Shown here: piece by piece, positions 47,801 to 61,337 of the stretch
Numbering within the stretch: position 1 is the stretch's first letter
Layout of the letters: every line of letters begins with the position of its first letter
Assembly: GCA_009741485.1 (NCBI GenBank)
Contig: CM019236.1
Coordinates: 32,938,178 to 33,002,177, forward strand
DNA from: Malurus cyaneus samueli
Lineage: Eukaryota > Chordata > Aves > Passeriformes > Maluridae
DNA length: 64,000 bases
Direction of reading: 5' to 3'
Notes under the pieces: generated by a model
What the model was told of the DNA's origin: nothing
Database searches by the model: none
What the model saw: only the letters and a program-made list of their open reading frames with translations
Position numbers and translations under genes: made by a program

Positions 47801-50800
47801 GCACAGCAGATAATTGTCACATCCTGTCTGCATGGTAGCTGTATTTTGCAATGGCAAAGGGTGGCAGAGGGGTTGAGTAACTGGAGGAAAGGGACAGTGA
47901 GTGAGAAGTAAAACTGTTAATCTGATGCTTGTTCTATTGGCTTCATCTGTGCCAGGCAATACAGAGACACCCTTCTAGTTTCTAGAAATAAATAAAGGTG
48001 GCTGCACAGCGAACACAATCTGACCTAGTGGCACTAAATGGAGGGTCATACACTGATAATTTAGTAAACATCTGATAAATCTCCAGAAGTCAAGAAGCCT
48101 TTTCACCTATTTCATCTGTTTTCAACAGGCATGAAAGGTCTGTTTAATCCCACTGCTTTGACTCTGAAAAGGTCTAGGGGCACTCACAGAGCTGCTTGCA
48201 GGTAGGTGGCAATTAAGAAATCACAGCTCATGCCTTCTTAAACTTGTATTTGGCGCCTCACTGCTCAGTCCTCAGGATAGCTCTAAAAGTCAGTCAGGTT
48301 CATTTAAAGCAATGGAAATATAAATTGGCCCATTTGACTCAGATAAGCACTGGGATGTTGGGCACAAGGTATCAGGCAGGTGAGAGGACTCCATGTCCAC
48401 CAGCTCCGACCCCTTCCCTCACTGTCAATCAGGTTATTAATCTGCTTTGGGTGGTTTCACAGACAATCTCTTTCTGCCTGTAGCTTTTGCCTTTCTGGCA
48501 TATGAGATGGACTGACACTATCTGTGCATCTGATCTTTACATAATAGCATGGACACAAATTAGAGAGCAATTTAAAAAGCTCCTTCTGCTTTCTTTCAGG
48601 AGCAATACTGCTAGTCTCAACAAAACACGGAGAGTTAATAATGGAGAGTTTAATACATGGAGATGGGGAATAGTATCATGAGACACAAAATTGACGCATT
48701 TTCAGTTTTTGGAGGTACAGGCAGGGAATGGAAAGTAAACAAAATACTTGTAACTATGCAAAGAACTTATCTGAAACAATCAAGTGTCTCCACACACCCA
48801 GGGAATAAAAAAATCCCGCAATTTGGAACTGAAAGGAAATATTTCCAGCAGTGGGTTGCAATTCTTTATTTCTGATTCATAGGTGTGTATATATATCCAT
48901 ACAATGATATTAGATATCCTTGTATTGCTTAATCTACAATTTAAGTCAGCATAGGTATTTTGCAAAAAAAAAAAAAATCGCAACTATTAATTTGTATTTG
49001 ATCTGAGCACTCTGATACACAGTAGAAAAAATCCATATATAAAAGCTGATACCTGATAGCTGATAACTCTGCAATTCTTTCAACAAACTACTGATTTAGT
49101 AATATTATTACGTTATTGTTAGGATAATATAGAATCGCCATATCATAACATTAAAAAACTTTTCAAAATATATTAATAAGCAAAGACAACCACACTTTGA
49201 ACTTGCAATCATTTTTTAACCATCACATCCATTTTGTTTTAATGTGACATTTGGCTTAAACAAATTCCTTGCATGTTAGGCTGCCACCATTACCCTGCCA
49301 ATGCGAATCATATTAATTCATGTACAACTTTGCTGTTCAGTAATTTCACACAAAGCAAATAGAATTAAATTCAACTCTGAGCTGACATCCACCACTACAT
49401 TCACAAACCTCTTATACCCCACTTTGAGTCACAAACCTCTTTGAGACCCATTTAGGTCTCAAACAGTGAATGAAGATTTTTGCTGAGCCTCCGCTTTGTG
49501 GTGAACTTCTCTTCTAGTGCAAACTTTTCCCATCTCTTGCATAACACAAGTTATGTGGCTTGGCCTAGGAGGCTTAAACTACAGGTCTACAAACGATGCA
49601 ACTTCATGCTACTGAATGCTTTTAATAGTTTAGATCTTAATGAAGCTGAATTAGCATCTGGAGGTCAATACAAATATTAATCTGTACATAAAACATTATC
49701 CCCAATATACTAAGTGACAGCACTTTCATAAGGCAGACACAAGCCAGGATTCAAATATTTGAGAAAAGGTGGAAACTACCGGATCCTAGTTTAGGACAAG
49801 GTTACAAAGCAGCAACAACGGTCTGCAGGATTAGGCCCTTCCTCTGTGAAAATTTACAGGAACTGACAGAAAGATGTGATAGAGCAGACTAGCAAGTTTG
49901 ACAGAGATACCAGTGCAGAGCAAGGACTGCAGAGGGGCACAGTTTTCATGCTGGCCAATAAGAAAACTCACAATTTTGTCTGTCTCAATTACAGTAGCTG
50001 AACAACTATGCACACAATGACAGACACTTGCTTCATTGCTTGCAGACTGCCTTCCAAATATGGGACAGAGACTGACAGCTGGGAATACACAAACCACAGA
50101 ACAAAAAGCCCAAACTTTCAAACAAAGGACAGAACAGAACTTTCACTTTCAGTTTAGATCCTGCTTTTTTCCCCCTTTCATTAATAATTCTGAACTGAAA
50201 GCAGGACTGGAGTTAGACATTACTTAAAAAGCAATTTTGCTTGAATTATAAGGTCAAAGGATTTCTTTGCAAAGTAAAGAATCCACAGATGTAATTCTAG
50301 GGCATATAAGAATCTTACGAAAAAAAGAGTAGTATTTCAGAGGGTATGTAATAATACGACTTCCATCAGGATTTCCCAAAAGGCAGGTGAATCAGCGGTT
50401 TGGAAAGTCCCTATGTATTCCTCAGAGTAAGAGAAAACATTTGTCATAACTTTCACAGGTTGCCCAAAGCCTGATCCAACATGGCCTGTCAAATTCAAGA
50501 AAGTCCTGCATAATTTCTAGAACTGTTTTTAAACAATGGTTGCTGCTGCTCTGTGACACAAGCAAACTAACACTGTAATAATAACTATCACATTCAGCTA
50601 TGCATAAACATTAATATGCTGAAGACAAAATGAAAAAATCCCCATCCTCATTGACCTATGCATGAGGCACACTGTCAGTAAAATGGTATCCTTTTAAACT
50701 GAAATCGCACACACACATAGAAACCAATGCTAGATGACATAGCTTTCCTAATGAAAATTGTTTCTGGAAACAAGAGAACTAAGCAGGACCAAAAATTCTG

Positions 50801-53200
50801 CTGTTTCCATGGTAATAGGATAGATCCTTTTAGTCTTCTTGAATTGCTGAATGACAGGGAAAACTTAGAAACCGAACACAGTTGACCAAATCTCTTATTG
50901 TATAGAATGGCTGTGATTGTCTGGGTGATGAAAATCCATGTGAACCCTCTTCTTCAAATGCCTGGCAACGATGCTTTTTATTTCAGGGTCATGTCGATGC
51001 TATTTATTAAAGACAAAATGACAGACAACAACAACAAATTAATCAGTGCTCTGAAAACACATGGCTAGTGATTTCCCCAATCCTGAGTTCCCACAAAGTG
51101 CAGAGTATCCTCATCTCTCATTTATTTCAATGCAGTAGTGTGAAGTAACTTACACTTATTCTACCTACCACCTGTGAGAGTATACACCTTAGTAAGTTCT
51201 GTCACTGTTTTATTGAAAGTAGTTGTTAATTTCAGCAATTGCAATCTGAGGTAAACATCAGGTGGAGGAAGATCCACTGGTGGAACGACACAACCGTGTG
51301 GCAGGAATGAGTGCCCCTAAAAATGTTCCTAACTGTACTGTTTTGCTATTTAGTGCAAAGCTTATGTCACGAAACACTCTAGAAGTATTCTTTCGAGTAA
51401 GAAGCAGTTTTCATAAATGTTGCCTCAAAATACAACCTTACTTAAAGAATACATAATTTAACATTTCCTCAAAATTTCCGAACTGTTATACAATGGTTCT
51501 TTCACTGTGAATTATTTCGTAATTCTTTAAGTCATGAAGAAATGCAAGGAGTTGAACAAAATAAAACACAAGGGAGTATGACAATTGACAAAGGCCTCTG
51601 GAATAGTATGAAAAACACAACAGAAGCAAACTAAGAGCTGGGCAGAGTCCAGAGATGTTTCAGCAGAAAGCATACAGAAGACAAGTCTGGGTAAGACTGC
51701 TGTTTTCAGTGTAAAGGGATTTACATGGGAAATCCTATTTCCTGAAGAAAGCACACAAGAAATGAGGGATATGATCACAGGAAAAATAGTGCCACTTCTG
51801 AAGACAGATTCATATTTATGCAGAGAAGACAAATGCCATTAATGAACATTAATTTGGAATTAACATTAATTTGGCTTTTACTATATTTATTTAAGATAAA
51901 TGTAAATTCTCTTCTCATACTGCTTTTTGCTACCCAGCTTATCTTTTGAGAAAAACAGGAAGATTTTTCAAGCTATAAAAGGTCAAAATCATAAGCAAAT
52001 AGTCTTTAACATGTCATTTTTTGTTCTTATACTGTGAAAAACAGCTCTTATAGACTGTTATAGACTCATTATAGAATAAAACAGTGTCTGAGGAACAAAA
52101 AAGAGATGAGATATAATGTCAACCCCTCCAGGAATCAGGAATTTATGGTTCTAAGGTGAGCATTAGGCATGACAGTGTCACAGCTTACTAGAGGACTGTT
52201 TTATTTTTTAAAAAGTGAAAACCAAAGCTCCAGTTCATTTATGCAACTTCTTGCTACATAAACTTCTAATTATTCACCAGTTTATTAGTACTCATGTCAT
52301 TGATGGAATCTTCTGCTGAGGAGTCAGGTTTACCATATGGTATTTTCTGTACAGTATTTTCCACTGTGAGACAGCAGTGTATTCCTACACACCCATCAGC
52401 TGGGCAGGGACAGCCAAATCCTCAGTAGCTCTGCCCTGTGCACACTGGCCAGGACACACACTATGCCACAGTGGCTGCTCCTCCTGACATTCTGTTCCAG
52501 CAATGAGCTGTCACTGCTTGTGTGACACACTGCAGCTAAAAACCCTCTCACTGATGAACAGTAAGAGCAGTGCAGGGTTTTCCATCTTCACGCTCCAGTT
52601 ATGGCATCAGATGGAGTAACTGCATACCGGAAGAGTGACACATTCCCATTTCCAAGGGAACCAGCCCATCTTTGAAGCAAAAAGATGTAAAGATGCTTGA
52701 GATTTAATCAGTAAAAAAATTATGAAAGAAGCTGAGAAGCAGAAAAGCAAAGAGAAGGTAGATCTCAAGAGTATGGCCCAGAAATCAAAGTAAAATATAA
52801 GAGTTCTTAATCTTTGAATGAGAATGGGAAGTTTACCACTTTAATTGAGGATAATGCATGGGACTATCCTCACTGTGATCATGCTGCATTTTTTCTGTTT
52901 TCAACATAATTTAACCTGGATATTCTCAGACTAAGAATTATCTCTCTCTGCTTGGAAATGGTTAAGGACACTCCAAACACGTTCCCAATACAACACAAAT
53001 ATAACAAATCTTCAGTATTTAACACTATATAAATTATATAAAACCTACATGTAAAAAAGCTTCAGTATTTTTTCTGCTTGCACATGTTGTGCCTGAATAT
53101 TACCATAAAAGTATTTAGGTCTCAAAAAAGCTTTATGGAGTCTACCCAGCCTCAGTTTCTAGCAGGATGGCTGCAAAACAATGTTAAAATATAATATATT
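44890..53200. other. Intergenic sequence and probable PRUNE2 3' UTR, no other supported gene
   Basis: AT-rich DNA without recognised exons. The frame at 46156-46503 (115 codons) starts in a poly-T stretch and has no recognisable domain. The part nearest 53.2 kb is probably PRUNE2 3' UTR. Poly-A signals on the - strand (seen as TTTATT on +) occur at 52281-52286 and 52200-52205, but which one is used cannot be told. Confidence 0.45.
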
Positions 53201-53212
53201 AAGCATAAATTC

Positions 53213-53264
53213 TTACTCCTGCTCCACGGAAGCCATTTCTGGATCATTTGAGAGGCAGCTAGTT
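53213..53264 (-). CDS. PRUNE2: PRUNE2 last coding exon (C-terminal tail)
   Basis: A pyrimidine-rich acceptor (tttttccttgtatccag) precedes 53264. The frame completes Lys and reads TSCLSNDPEMASVEQE, then TAA. Mammalian PRUNE2 has a very similar tail start (TSCLYNDPEMSSME, from memory) but continues about ten residues further, so this tail looks shortened by an earlier stop. The short length makes the exon easy to miss, but the match, the phase and the splice site agree. Confidence 0.85.
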
Positions 53265-54742
53265 CTGGATACAAGGAAAAAGATGAATAAATGTTTTTTC
53301 TATGTTCATTCCTTTCCTCTTTTTAAATATGACATCACACTTGCAGATGTAGTAACTAAATGTAGTGAGTATCTTCAACAGCACAAATATACAAACGTTC
53401 TTGTTAATAATGTAGGGATATTAGCACCCACAGCACACAGTTTGAGTAACAAATTTTAAGCTATTTTTTTAAGTTGGGGAAGGGAAATGAAGTACAGTGA
53501 CTTCATATATCCATCAATAACAATAAATCAGTGATACTTCATATGAGTATTTAGTTCCCCTTTCACTAGCCATGCTGCAGCCTCCACTATTTTAAAAGGA
53601 GTAACAAGAAAGCAGCTTTCATTGTGACATATACAATGCATTTGGAAATGTTTGAACAGAAGGGATGGAAGCTGCATTTCAAGGCTGGGTAGGTCTTTTT
53701 GTTTAACGAAATAGTCAGGTGGTATCAGATAACTACTTATGTGAATGCATTGCCTCTGAGGCAGTCTAACTGCTAGACTCAATAAGCAGTAGCCAGTGTA
53801 TTTCTCTGTGGTTGTTTTAGAAGCTAAGTTCAGAAGAACTGAGGGAAAATGTGTACTGCAAAAGAAGAAACTTTAGGAAAAAGTACAGCAGAGAATAAGC
53901 TATAAGATGAAAATCCTGAAGTGTATAAGCAAAAGGAAGGTGACTAGAAAGCAACTTCAGAACTCAAAACCTTTGGTTACAAAAATCGCAAGCGAAAATG
54001 TTATATAACCAACAGACACAGATTCCTGTTCAGGAATTTTGTGTACAGAACTCACATGAGGAAAGTGCACTGGATACTTTCTAAGCTCTGCTCAGTGAGT
54101 CAAGGATTGTGTACTTCCAGTTAAGGATTTCTTCAGTATTCTACAATGTATTGCCTCATTATATTCACATCAACCACAGGGTATAGATTTAAAGTATCTG
54201 ATCATCACCTGACACTGATTTATTAAGTGACCATAGACATTACAGTATTATTATCAAGTATTAATTCCCTGGCCTATCCAGCCATCACTGGAAAGACAGA
54301 AGAATTTATGTACCTACCTTAACTGAGAACGAGGTGCAATAGCTAAACCTAATTTAGTAAATTATAAAAAAAAAAAATTGCAGAAAGAACTACCTCTTAA
54401 AAACTGTATGAATCATCTGACATCAGAGGCAATGGGTAGAAAATGTTTAATGATCCATTTTAATGGAGTATGTGCGTGATTTTGGTCATTCCCATCACTA
54501 TACCAAAAATCATGAAAAAAACAGCAAACATGTTTTTTATAATGTAAGGGTATGATTATTTATTCCTGAGACCCAGCAATACAAAAGCAGGCTGCTCTTA
54601 GTGAGAGGGGAAGTCAATTCACAAATGGGGCAACTTGTGCAGTAATTAAAACTACAAGGTGACTGTTGTACCAAACACAACATACTACTACATTCAAGCT
54701 ATTCCTGTGAAACAGTAATGCCAGCATCCAGCAAAAGCTATC

Positions 54743-54785
54743 TTACTTAGCTGTTTCTGAAGCTTCCCTCAGCTCTTCATCCAGT
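54743..54785 (-). CDS. PRUNE2: PRUNE2 penultimate coding exon with internal donor and immediate stop
   Basis: After a 'ctgcag' acceptor the frame completes Lys and reads LDEELREASETAK, then meets TAA (54743-54745). Those last codons overlap a consensus splice donor: GCTAA|GTAAGA with the cut after 54747. If spliced, the exon is 39 bases (54747-54785) and the Lys codon is completed by the next exon. If not spliced, the GTAAG of the donor itself supplies the stop. Two C-termini are therefore possible. Confidence 0.9.
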
Positions 54786-56027
54786 CTGCATGAGTAAAAG
54801 TTATTGATATAAAGAAACAGAGAAGCAAGCAGAGCATAAGAGTGAAGCAGAGCAATAGCAGAGCAAAGAACAAATACAGTACATGCTTTTAAAATAGGCA
54901 CCCAGTATGATTTAGGGCACACTGCCCTAAAGCTCTTCAGTTCAGTATGATACTGTTTATCCCTGTGCTCAACCCACCTTAAATTTCTAACTCCTTATTT
55001 AGCTCATTTGGAGGCAGAGACAGTGAAGCAGCAGGGGTCTGAGCCATGCCCAGTGGACAGAAGCATTCAGTTGCTCTATCAGATAATGTTAAAATAGCTG
55101 CAGCCTGGGCCAAGTCAAGGATGTTTACAGTTCAGAGAGTTTTATTTGCAAGGGAGGCTGATCTCAACAGCTTGAAGGGGAAAGTATGATTCCAAATCAT
55201 TGCAAGTCCTCTCTCATTCAGCTGTTGAGGTCGCCTGCAGGTGAAAGGCTTTCACACAGATTCACTCCATTATGAGCAGCAGAAGGGGCTAGAAAGCAAG
55301 TTTTACCTCATTCTTCTCTTAATACACTTCTCTTCATCATACCTTACAAGATAAGAGTGGATGAAGGAAGAGAAAAGATGTACAAGTTCATATGGTACAA
55401 CACGCATATTGTATCCCACTTCACTAAAAACTAACAACCACAAAACCCAAATTCTGGCATAACTCTATGAACTTGCTAAAGGTGGGATTTTCATGAACCA
55501 TAGGTGGTATATTTGTTCTTGGCAATGGAACAATTACGAAGGCAAAGGATGAATCATATTTTTCTAGAGGAATCTTACTCCGTTTGCAGAAGAAGGGAAG
55601 CTATGAGCTGAACACTACTCTTCTCTCTCTGGTATGGGAACAGCCACTCACAAACACCTTGAACACACACAGCCACTAAATCTTGTTATCACAACATCTT
55701 GAAACACCTGCCACCAACGAGCACAACTGTCATCTTTCCAGTTCTGTCTTTTTCAGCAAAATCATGGTTTTAGGGCAGTTCCCTAAAACTCTGTAAGTAT
55801 TAACATTTCTTTGGTAGGAGTGCTGTGATAGTTTGGTCTGAGAGGTGAATGGACTTTTCAAACATTTTTATGCCTACAGGGAATAAAAAATGTACACAAC
55901 ACAGGTGTGTGTACTGCCCGAGTATATCAGTATAACACAGCAAGGAAACAAAAATTCTCTGAGCATCACGGTAAAGTTTCTATCAAAGGGAACTATCAGA
56001 AATCAAAATGTTTAGAGGAATCAAAAC

Positions 56028-56090
56028 ACAGAGGGAGGACAGAGGGAGGAGGGCAGGAGGGAGGGAGACAGAGAGGAGGGAGAGGAAAGT
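56028..56090 (+). repeat. Purine-rich GGA/GGGA tract
   Basis: About 60 bases of G and A on the + strand (agggagga, ggcaggagggagggaga types) inside a PRUNE2 intron. On the transcribed (-) strand RNA it is pyrimidine-rich. Possible G-quadruplex on the + strand. It lies about 1.2 kb upstream of the next PRUNE2 acceptor, too far to be its polypyrimidine tract. Confidence 0.85.
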
Positions 56091-57200
56091 GAAATTATTA
56101 GGGGATGTAAAAAACATTAAAGCATTAAAAACATTAAAATATTATGGGTATCTTTTTGTCAGTTGACCAATTGTCTCTGCTCCATATTCTTAGCATCACT
56201 CTACCTCTAAAGAAGTTACAGCAGCAAATGAAGTTGAGTAAAAGTCTCTATAACCCCTGATTTCACAACTGTAATTTGCTGTTTTTACAACTGCCATTGC
56301 CAGAACTGAACTTCCCACTTGCTTCCTTGAATTACACTACCAGCCTGACAAAGGAAATTGCTTAGCAACTACTGTGAAAGAGGTGTGAAAACTGCTGCCT
56401 GGGTTGAAGAAATCTATGACAACTCCTGACCAATCATAATGTAAATATAATCATATTTGTGCAAACTACCTTCTAGAACAGGCTGCTCAAAGTCTAGGAC
56501 ATTCATTAAAAAGAACAATTAAAACAAATTTCCTTAACAGTATATCTTTTTAATAATGACTAATGAAAACCATGGAATTTTTTAGTCATATTTTCAGCCT
56601 TGGCATACCATTTTCTTGTTTCCAGGTCTGAAAAAAAGTCAGTTGAGGTGAACAACGCCAAACAACTTCTTGCAATTTTGTAATAGATATTTTCCTTTGG
56701 AAATACCTGTATTTAAAAAGCCTCTATACATAAGCAGCAAGAACTGAGAAACCGTCTTTCAGTGGTTCTGGATTTAACCATGAAAACTCACAAGATAAGG
56801 AACAGTAAACCTATGGAATCTCAGTGGTCTTCTATTGACCAGGCTATCTTTTAATTAATGTTCCTGTTCAAAGCCCCGCATGACTGAAACTTGAAAACAC
56901 TTTCACTTAAATAGTGGTAAAAGTTATGAAAACTTATGGCATAGATGATATCTCAGGAAACACGAAATGCCGAACTATTTTCCCACTCCCCTAGAAGCAA
57001 ATATTAATTGTGTTTTGTGTTTCCATTACACAGTGGTCTCCTGCTTCAGAGTTTGACAGTGAAATGGTCGTGGAACACATAATAATTTTAAAGAACATCA
57101 GGAAAGTGCTTTCTGTTTTTCTTACAGTCTTTAACACTATTATTAGTTTGTGGAAATATTTTCCATTAGAACAAGTACATGCTTACTGTACATCACTTAC

Positions 57201-57299
57201 TTGACAATGCTGTCTGGTATATGCACATATTCCATTGGAATCATCTCATGAAGCTCTGCCAATGTGTTGACATACTGTATCTTACTGCTGAACTTAGAG
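57201..57299 (-). CDS. PRUNE2: PRUNE2 coding exon, end of BCH domain
   Basis: 99 bases between a 'gctgaa..'-side acceptor (tttcag before 57299) and a gtaagt donor. Completes the split Ser and reads SKFSSKIQYVNTLAELHEMI, then PMEYVHIPDSIV and a split Lys. The KI-YV-LAEL...IP-E-IP-S-- pattern closes the lipid-binding-type fold in this family. Confidence 0.95.
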
Positions 57300-60200
57300 C
57301 TGAAACACAGAAAAGTATTAATTAACTTCAACCCCCAATCTTCTATGACATACTAAAACCATTTCAATTACAGAGTGAGAGACTGGATTAATAAGGATTA
57401 GTAACACAATCCACCTGACACAGCCGAAATAGGCTGATAAGAGGCACATCCAGTGAGGTGGGAGAGTGCTTTTTATTATGCCAATGTCCTCTCTTACACA
57501 ATGTGTAAGTTTTCACAGGTGTGAAAAGCTCCTTTAAGGAAAGAACCGGGACAATCACACATAGCCTGAAGGTATTCATCCCTGATGAAACTGGTGGACC
57601 ACAAATGACTCAACTTTGCTGATGTGAGAGGCAGCTGTAACATCTTAGAAGGCAAGGCACCTGGTCATTGCCACTTGAATTGGAGTGAATGTTTTGTAGG
57701 CTTTCCCCACTAGATCAGACAGTGAGCATCACCGTGACAAGACTAGAAACCTCACACCAGAAAGACCAGAAGAGGACCAACAGGACACCATCAGGATCAT
57801 GGAGTGATAATATTTTTTCTACTCAGTCTGTCTCTGTGTCACGCTCTTTCTCCTCTCCCCACATCAATTCTATTTCTTTTTATCTGTCCCTCACATTTAA
57901 TGCTAAATGAAAGTCTGTACTGACTTGACTTCAGCAAATGTTCTTGTTTGCACCTTAATTCAGACAGAGACATTTCTCTAATAATTTTAGTAATTATATC
58001 TTAATATAGAATTCAGCTGATCATGAACCTACCTGAATTCTAGTGAGACTGAAATCGAGCCTATACCTATCCCTGTTTTCTCCCTAGGCTGAATCACAGT
58101 CTTTAGGACAACATGATAAATTTTAATGCCTACACACTAGACAATGTGATCACTTCTACAGTTTGAAGAAGATGTGCTCAAATTCAGAAAAGGATCAAAC
58201 CGCTTACAAACTATTTACACGTAATAGGAGATGGGAAGCATTACTGGACATAATCATTGTGATGGTTATCAAGTGATCGTGATGACTTTAGTATTTCTAT
58301 TTTACACCAATTCTCAATCAAACACAATAAAACTGAATTTTATCTTTTGTTCAGAACAGTACAGATCTGATTGTGTCTATTCTTTCTGCAGGGCCTTTTT
58401 ATGAGGAAATACCTTGTTTATTTCATCTGTGTTGTATAATTCATTTATTGTGCTTGAAAAATGATCACTTGGAAAAAAAGGTAAATTATTCAGAAAACAC
58501 ACTGAAAACATAAGACTACTCACCTGTCTAACCTAAGTTATTTGATGTGTGTGAGGTTATGATACATTTATCTTTCTCATTTGGCTCATAAAGCGATTTT
58601 TCAAATTTAGCTCTGGTTGTATTTAGATCATCTTATAACATCAATTATAGGGGAAAACTCATTTGACCACATACTTGAAGTAAAGGTCATGAAATACAGA
58701 GCATATTCCTCTTATTTACTGCTGACCTGCAAGTATAGCCAGACAACATGAAGCCTCCAAAATACCTCCGAGCAGAAGGTTACTGCCTCTCCTCTCAGTA
58801 TACATATATATCTTCCCAAGGTGAGACTAAATGTTCAAGATCATTCACTTTAATTTGTCTCTGTACCAGATCAACATCACTAGGCACACACACTGCATCA
58901 GACAATGGTCACATTTTAGATGCAAGAATTACTCAGTTGTCTAGTCAAAGCACGGTAACATACTGATAATTCTCAGCATTTTATGCAAAATATTAATCAT
59001 AGTCTGCAGCATCAGAACTGCCAGCTAAAGTAACTTGGCAAGTTGCAAGCCAATCATAAGCTTCTAGAGACGGCAGGAAAGGAGTAAAAAAATTTCGAAG
59101 AGTAATTTTTCCTCCTGAGGGTTTTTCTGGATCCACTGCACTACAGTGACTGACTCCTAAGTAATTCCTTCATGTAGGAGTTAGTGTGTGGGCATCCCAG
59201 ACACAGTTTCTTTCAGTCTTCAGGGAAAGTGTGCTGCCAATAGTGTTAACTTCCCACTATTTAAATATTTTCACCCAATGCCAAATATGTTTCACAGACA
59301 GTTCCTTTATTAGAAATCTAATTCCTTATCTGACACGGCTCAAACAATTTTTGGAGTGAATATCTGTAAGAGTTAGGGTTCTAAAAGAGTATCTAAGATC
59401 TACCTCTAGATAGCTCTTTCATTCTCATATTCTGACAATAGTTTGTCAGTAAAGATGGGTCCCAGACTCCACTGAATTTTCTCACCAGTTTTTGAGACAG
59501 AATTAAGATAGAGTTGAGGTAGGGTTGTAGGTATCATACCCTCAGTGATGTGACTGGCCCTTATCATTTTGTTGTCCTTTAGATTCTTGATTTCTACTGC
59601 TGAGTCCACATCTCAGCTGATAAACAATCAAAATTATGTCGCTCACGTTTAGCTATCTCATTGAAATCCCTGCTTGCCCTGTGACCAATTAATTTCTTAC
59701 TCTAAAATTCCCACTGTGACTGTCAGGGGTTTGGGGAATAGCTCAGGACTAGCAAACTGAGCTATCATCATATCCCTTCAATATAATCAAGTTTTTATCT
59801 CTATCTCCTCAGTCCTTCTCACTGGGGAGAAGGGGAAGGAGAAGGGAAGGGTAATGTGTCTAGTTTTGTATGGCTAATTTGCTTTGATAAACTATTTAGA
59901 GTGAACATTTTCTTCTGTTTGGCAATGAAAAACCTCTATTCACTGCTGCTTAGTATGGTCATCTTGAATAAATAACTAGTGAATGAAACAGACATAGCTT
60001 TGAAAAACTGAACTGCCATTTCTGGGAGAAAATACAATGCAAACAGGAGCAAATAGGAAATAACTCAGAAACCAAATGCAACTCAGTAAATCCTAGTAAC
60101 TACTATTGATAATTTCAAGTACTGTTTCCCTGATACTCTGGTATTTTGAATTGTCACTTTCTACTTGGTCTTACAGATACACAAGTAGAAAGGAGCTCCA

Positions 60201-60960
60201 TGATGACACTCTGCCTGCTGTACTTGTGCAGCAATGGGACAACTCATGTGTTTCCCCACCTCATTGTCAGCCTGTCAGGACACAGCACTCTGTGACAAGA
60301 CATTTCCAACGTCTTCACCTGCAGTCTGTGAGCAGAACTCTCTGAGATCTGACATAACATATGTCATTCACTGTCTGGGCTCTGTAGATTATGCTGCTTC
60401 CCTTGCTTGAGGCAACTTTTTTTTACCTGACAGTCTGCTCTCCCTGATCTCAGGATTTCAACTGCATCCTTTCTTCTGCAGTAAGTGTAAGGTCTTTAAA
60501 GTTGGTAACCTTTTTTAATTTTTGACAGCATTAAACCTTTTTTAAACCAAATGCATTCAAACACCTCAGGGTGCAGACAGTCCTCTTGTATGAACAGCAA
60601 TGATATTTTAAAAACAGAACTGTAGCTTTATCTTATTCTGTAGCCAGAAATTTTAAAACAAGGTGATTATCATACATGCCGTCCCCATTCTACATGCCTC
60701 TTATCTGGGCTCTAACAAAGACAGTTTAAAACTGGGAATTCGGTCCCTTTAAATACACAAACAGGTAAATAAAATCATGCCTATGACATCTGAACTACAC
60801 ACTTGTATAAATCACATTTTTCCCCCTACTCACCTGCCAAAATACCAATATGAGTGATAAAATGAGCACTATTCAGAGAAAGACTAACAGCCATGTTTGA
60901 TGATTTAGGGTGCTTATGCATTCTTAGTGACATAGCAAATCACTGGTGTTTATTACATAC

Positions 60961-61047
60961 CTTATAAAAGGTCGTGTCACAGCCAGAATTGTCCTGATAA
61001 ACCATGATGGATGAACAATTATAAAGGATTTCAAATTCTTCCGTAAT
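60961..61047 (-). CDS. PRUNE2: PRUNE2 coding exon, BCH domain
   Basis: 87 bases between a TAAGCTTAG-like... (gcttag) acceptor and a gtatgt donor. Completes the split Arg and reads [20 protein letters not shown], then LAVTRPFI and a split Ser. The HPSW/HATW-type motif followed by the P-F-I-S segment is typical of Sec14-like BCH domains. Phase 2 on both ends lets it join its neighbours without a frameshift. Confidence 0.95.
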
Positions 61048-61205
61048 CTAAGCAAAAAAGCAATGGTTTCTTTAAAAAACAGAAAAAACCACAGGAGATA
61101 CAGGAAGATCATATACAGTAAACACTGGCATACAATTTTAGAGAGTTACAGAAATGGACAGTGTCTAAAATAATGGCTGTGATCAGACAGGAAAATACTA
61201 CTTAC

Positions 61206-61337
61206 CGTCGATCAATCATCTGATAACATTTTTTCATCCAACCCAATCCAGGCATCCTTCTTCTTGGTGTTGCTCCATTCAAGTAGACTATCATGTAGTC
61301 TTCAGCCACCATCAGCTCTAAGGTACTGATTACATAT
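61206..61337 (-). CDS. PRUNE2: PRUNE2 coding exon, BCH domain middle part
   Basis: 132 bases. A 3' splice site (cttttatcag) lies before 61337 and a GTAAG donor after 61206. The frame is one base completing a split codon, then [20 protein letters not shown] and [20 protein letters not shown], ending at IDR plus a split Arg codon. The TLEL-VAE-YM pattern and the G-P-LGW segment are characteristic of the BCH domain shared by BNIP2, BNIPL, ATCAY and PRUNE2. Confidence 0.95.
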
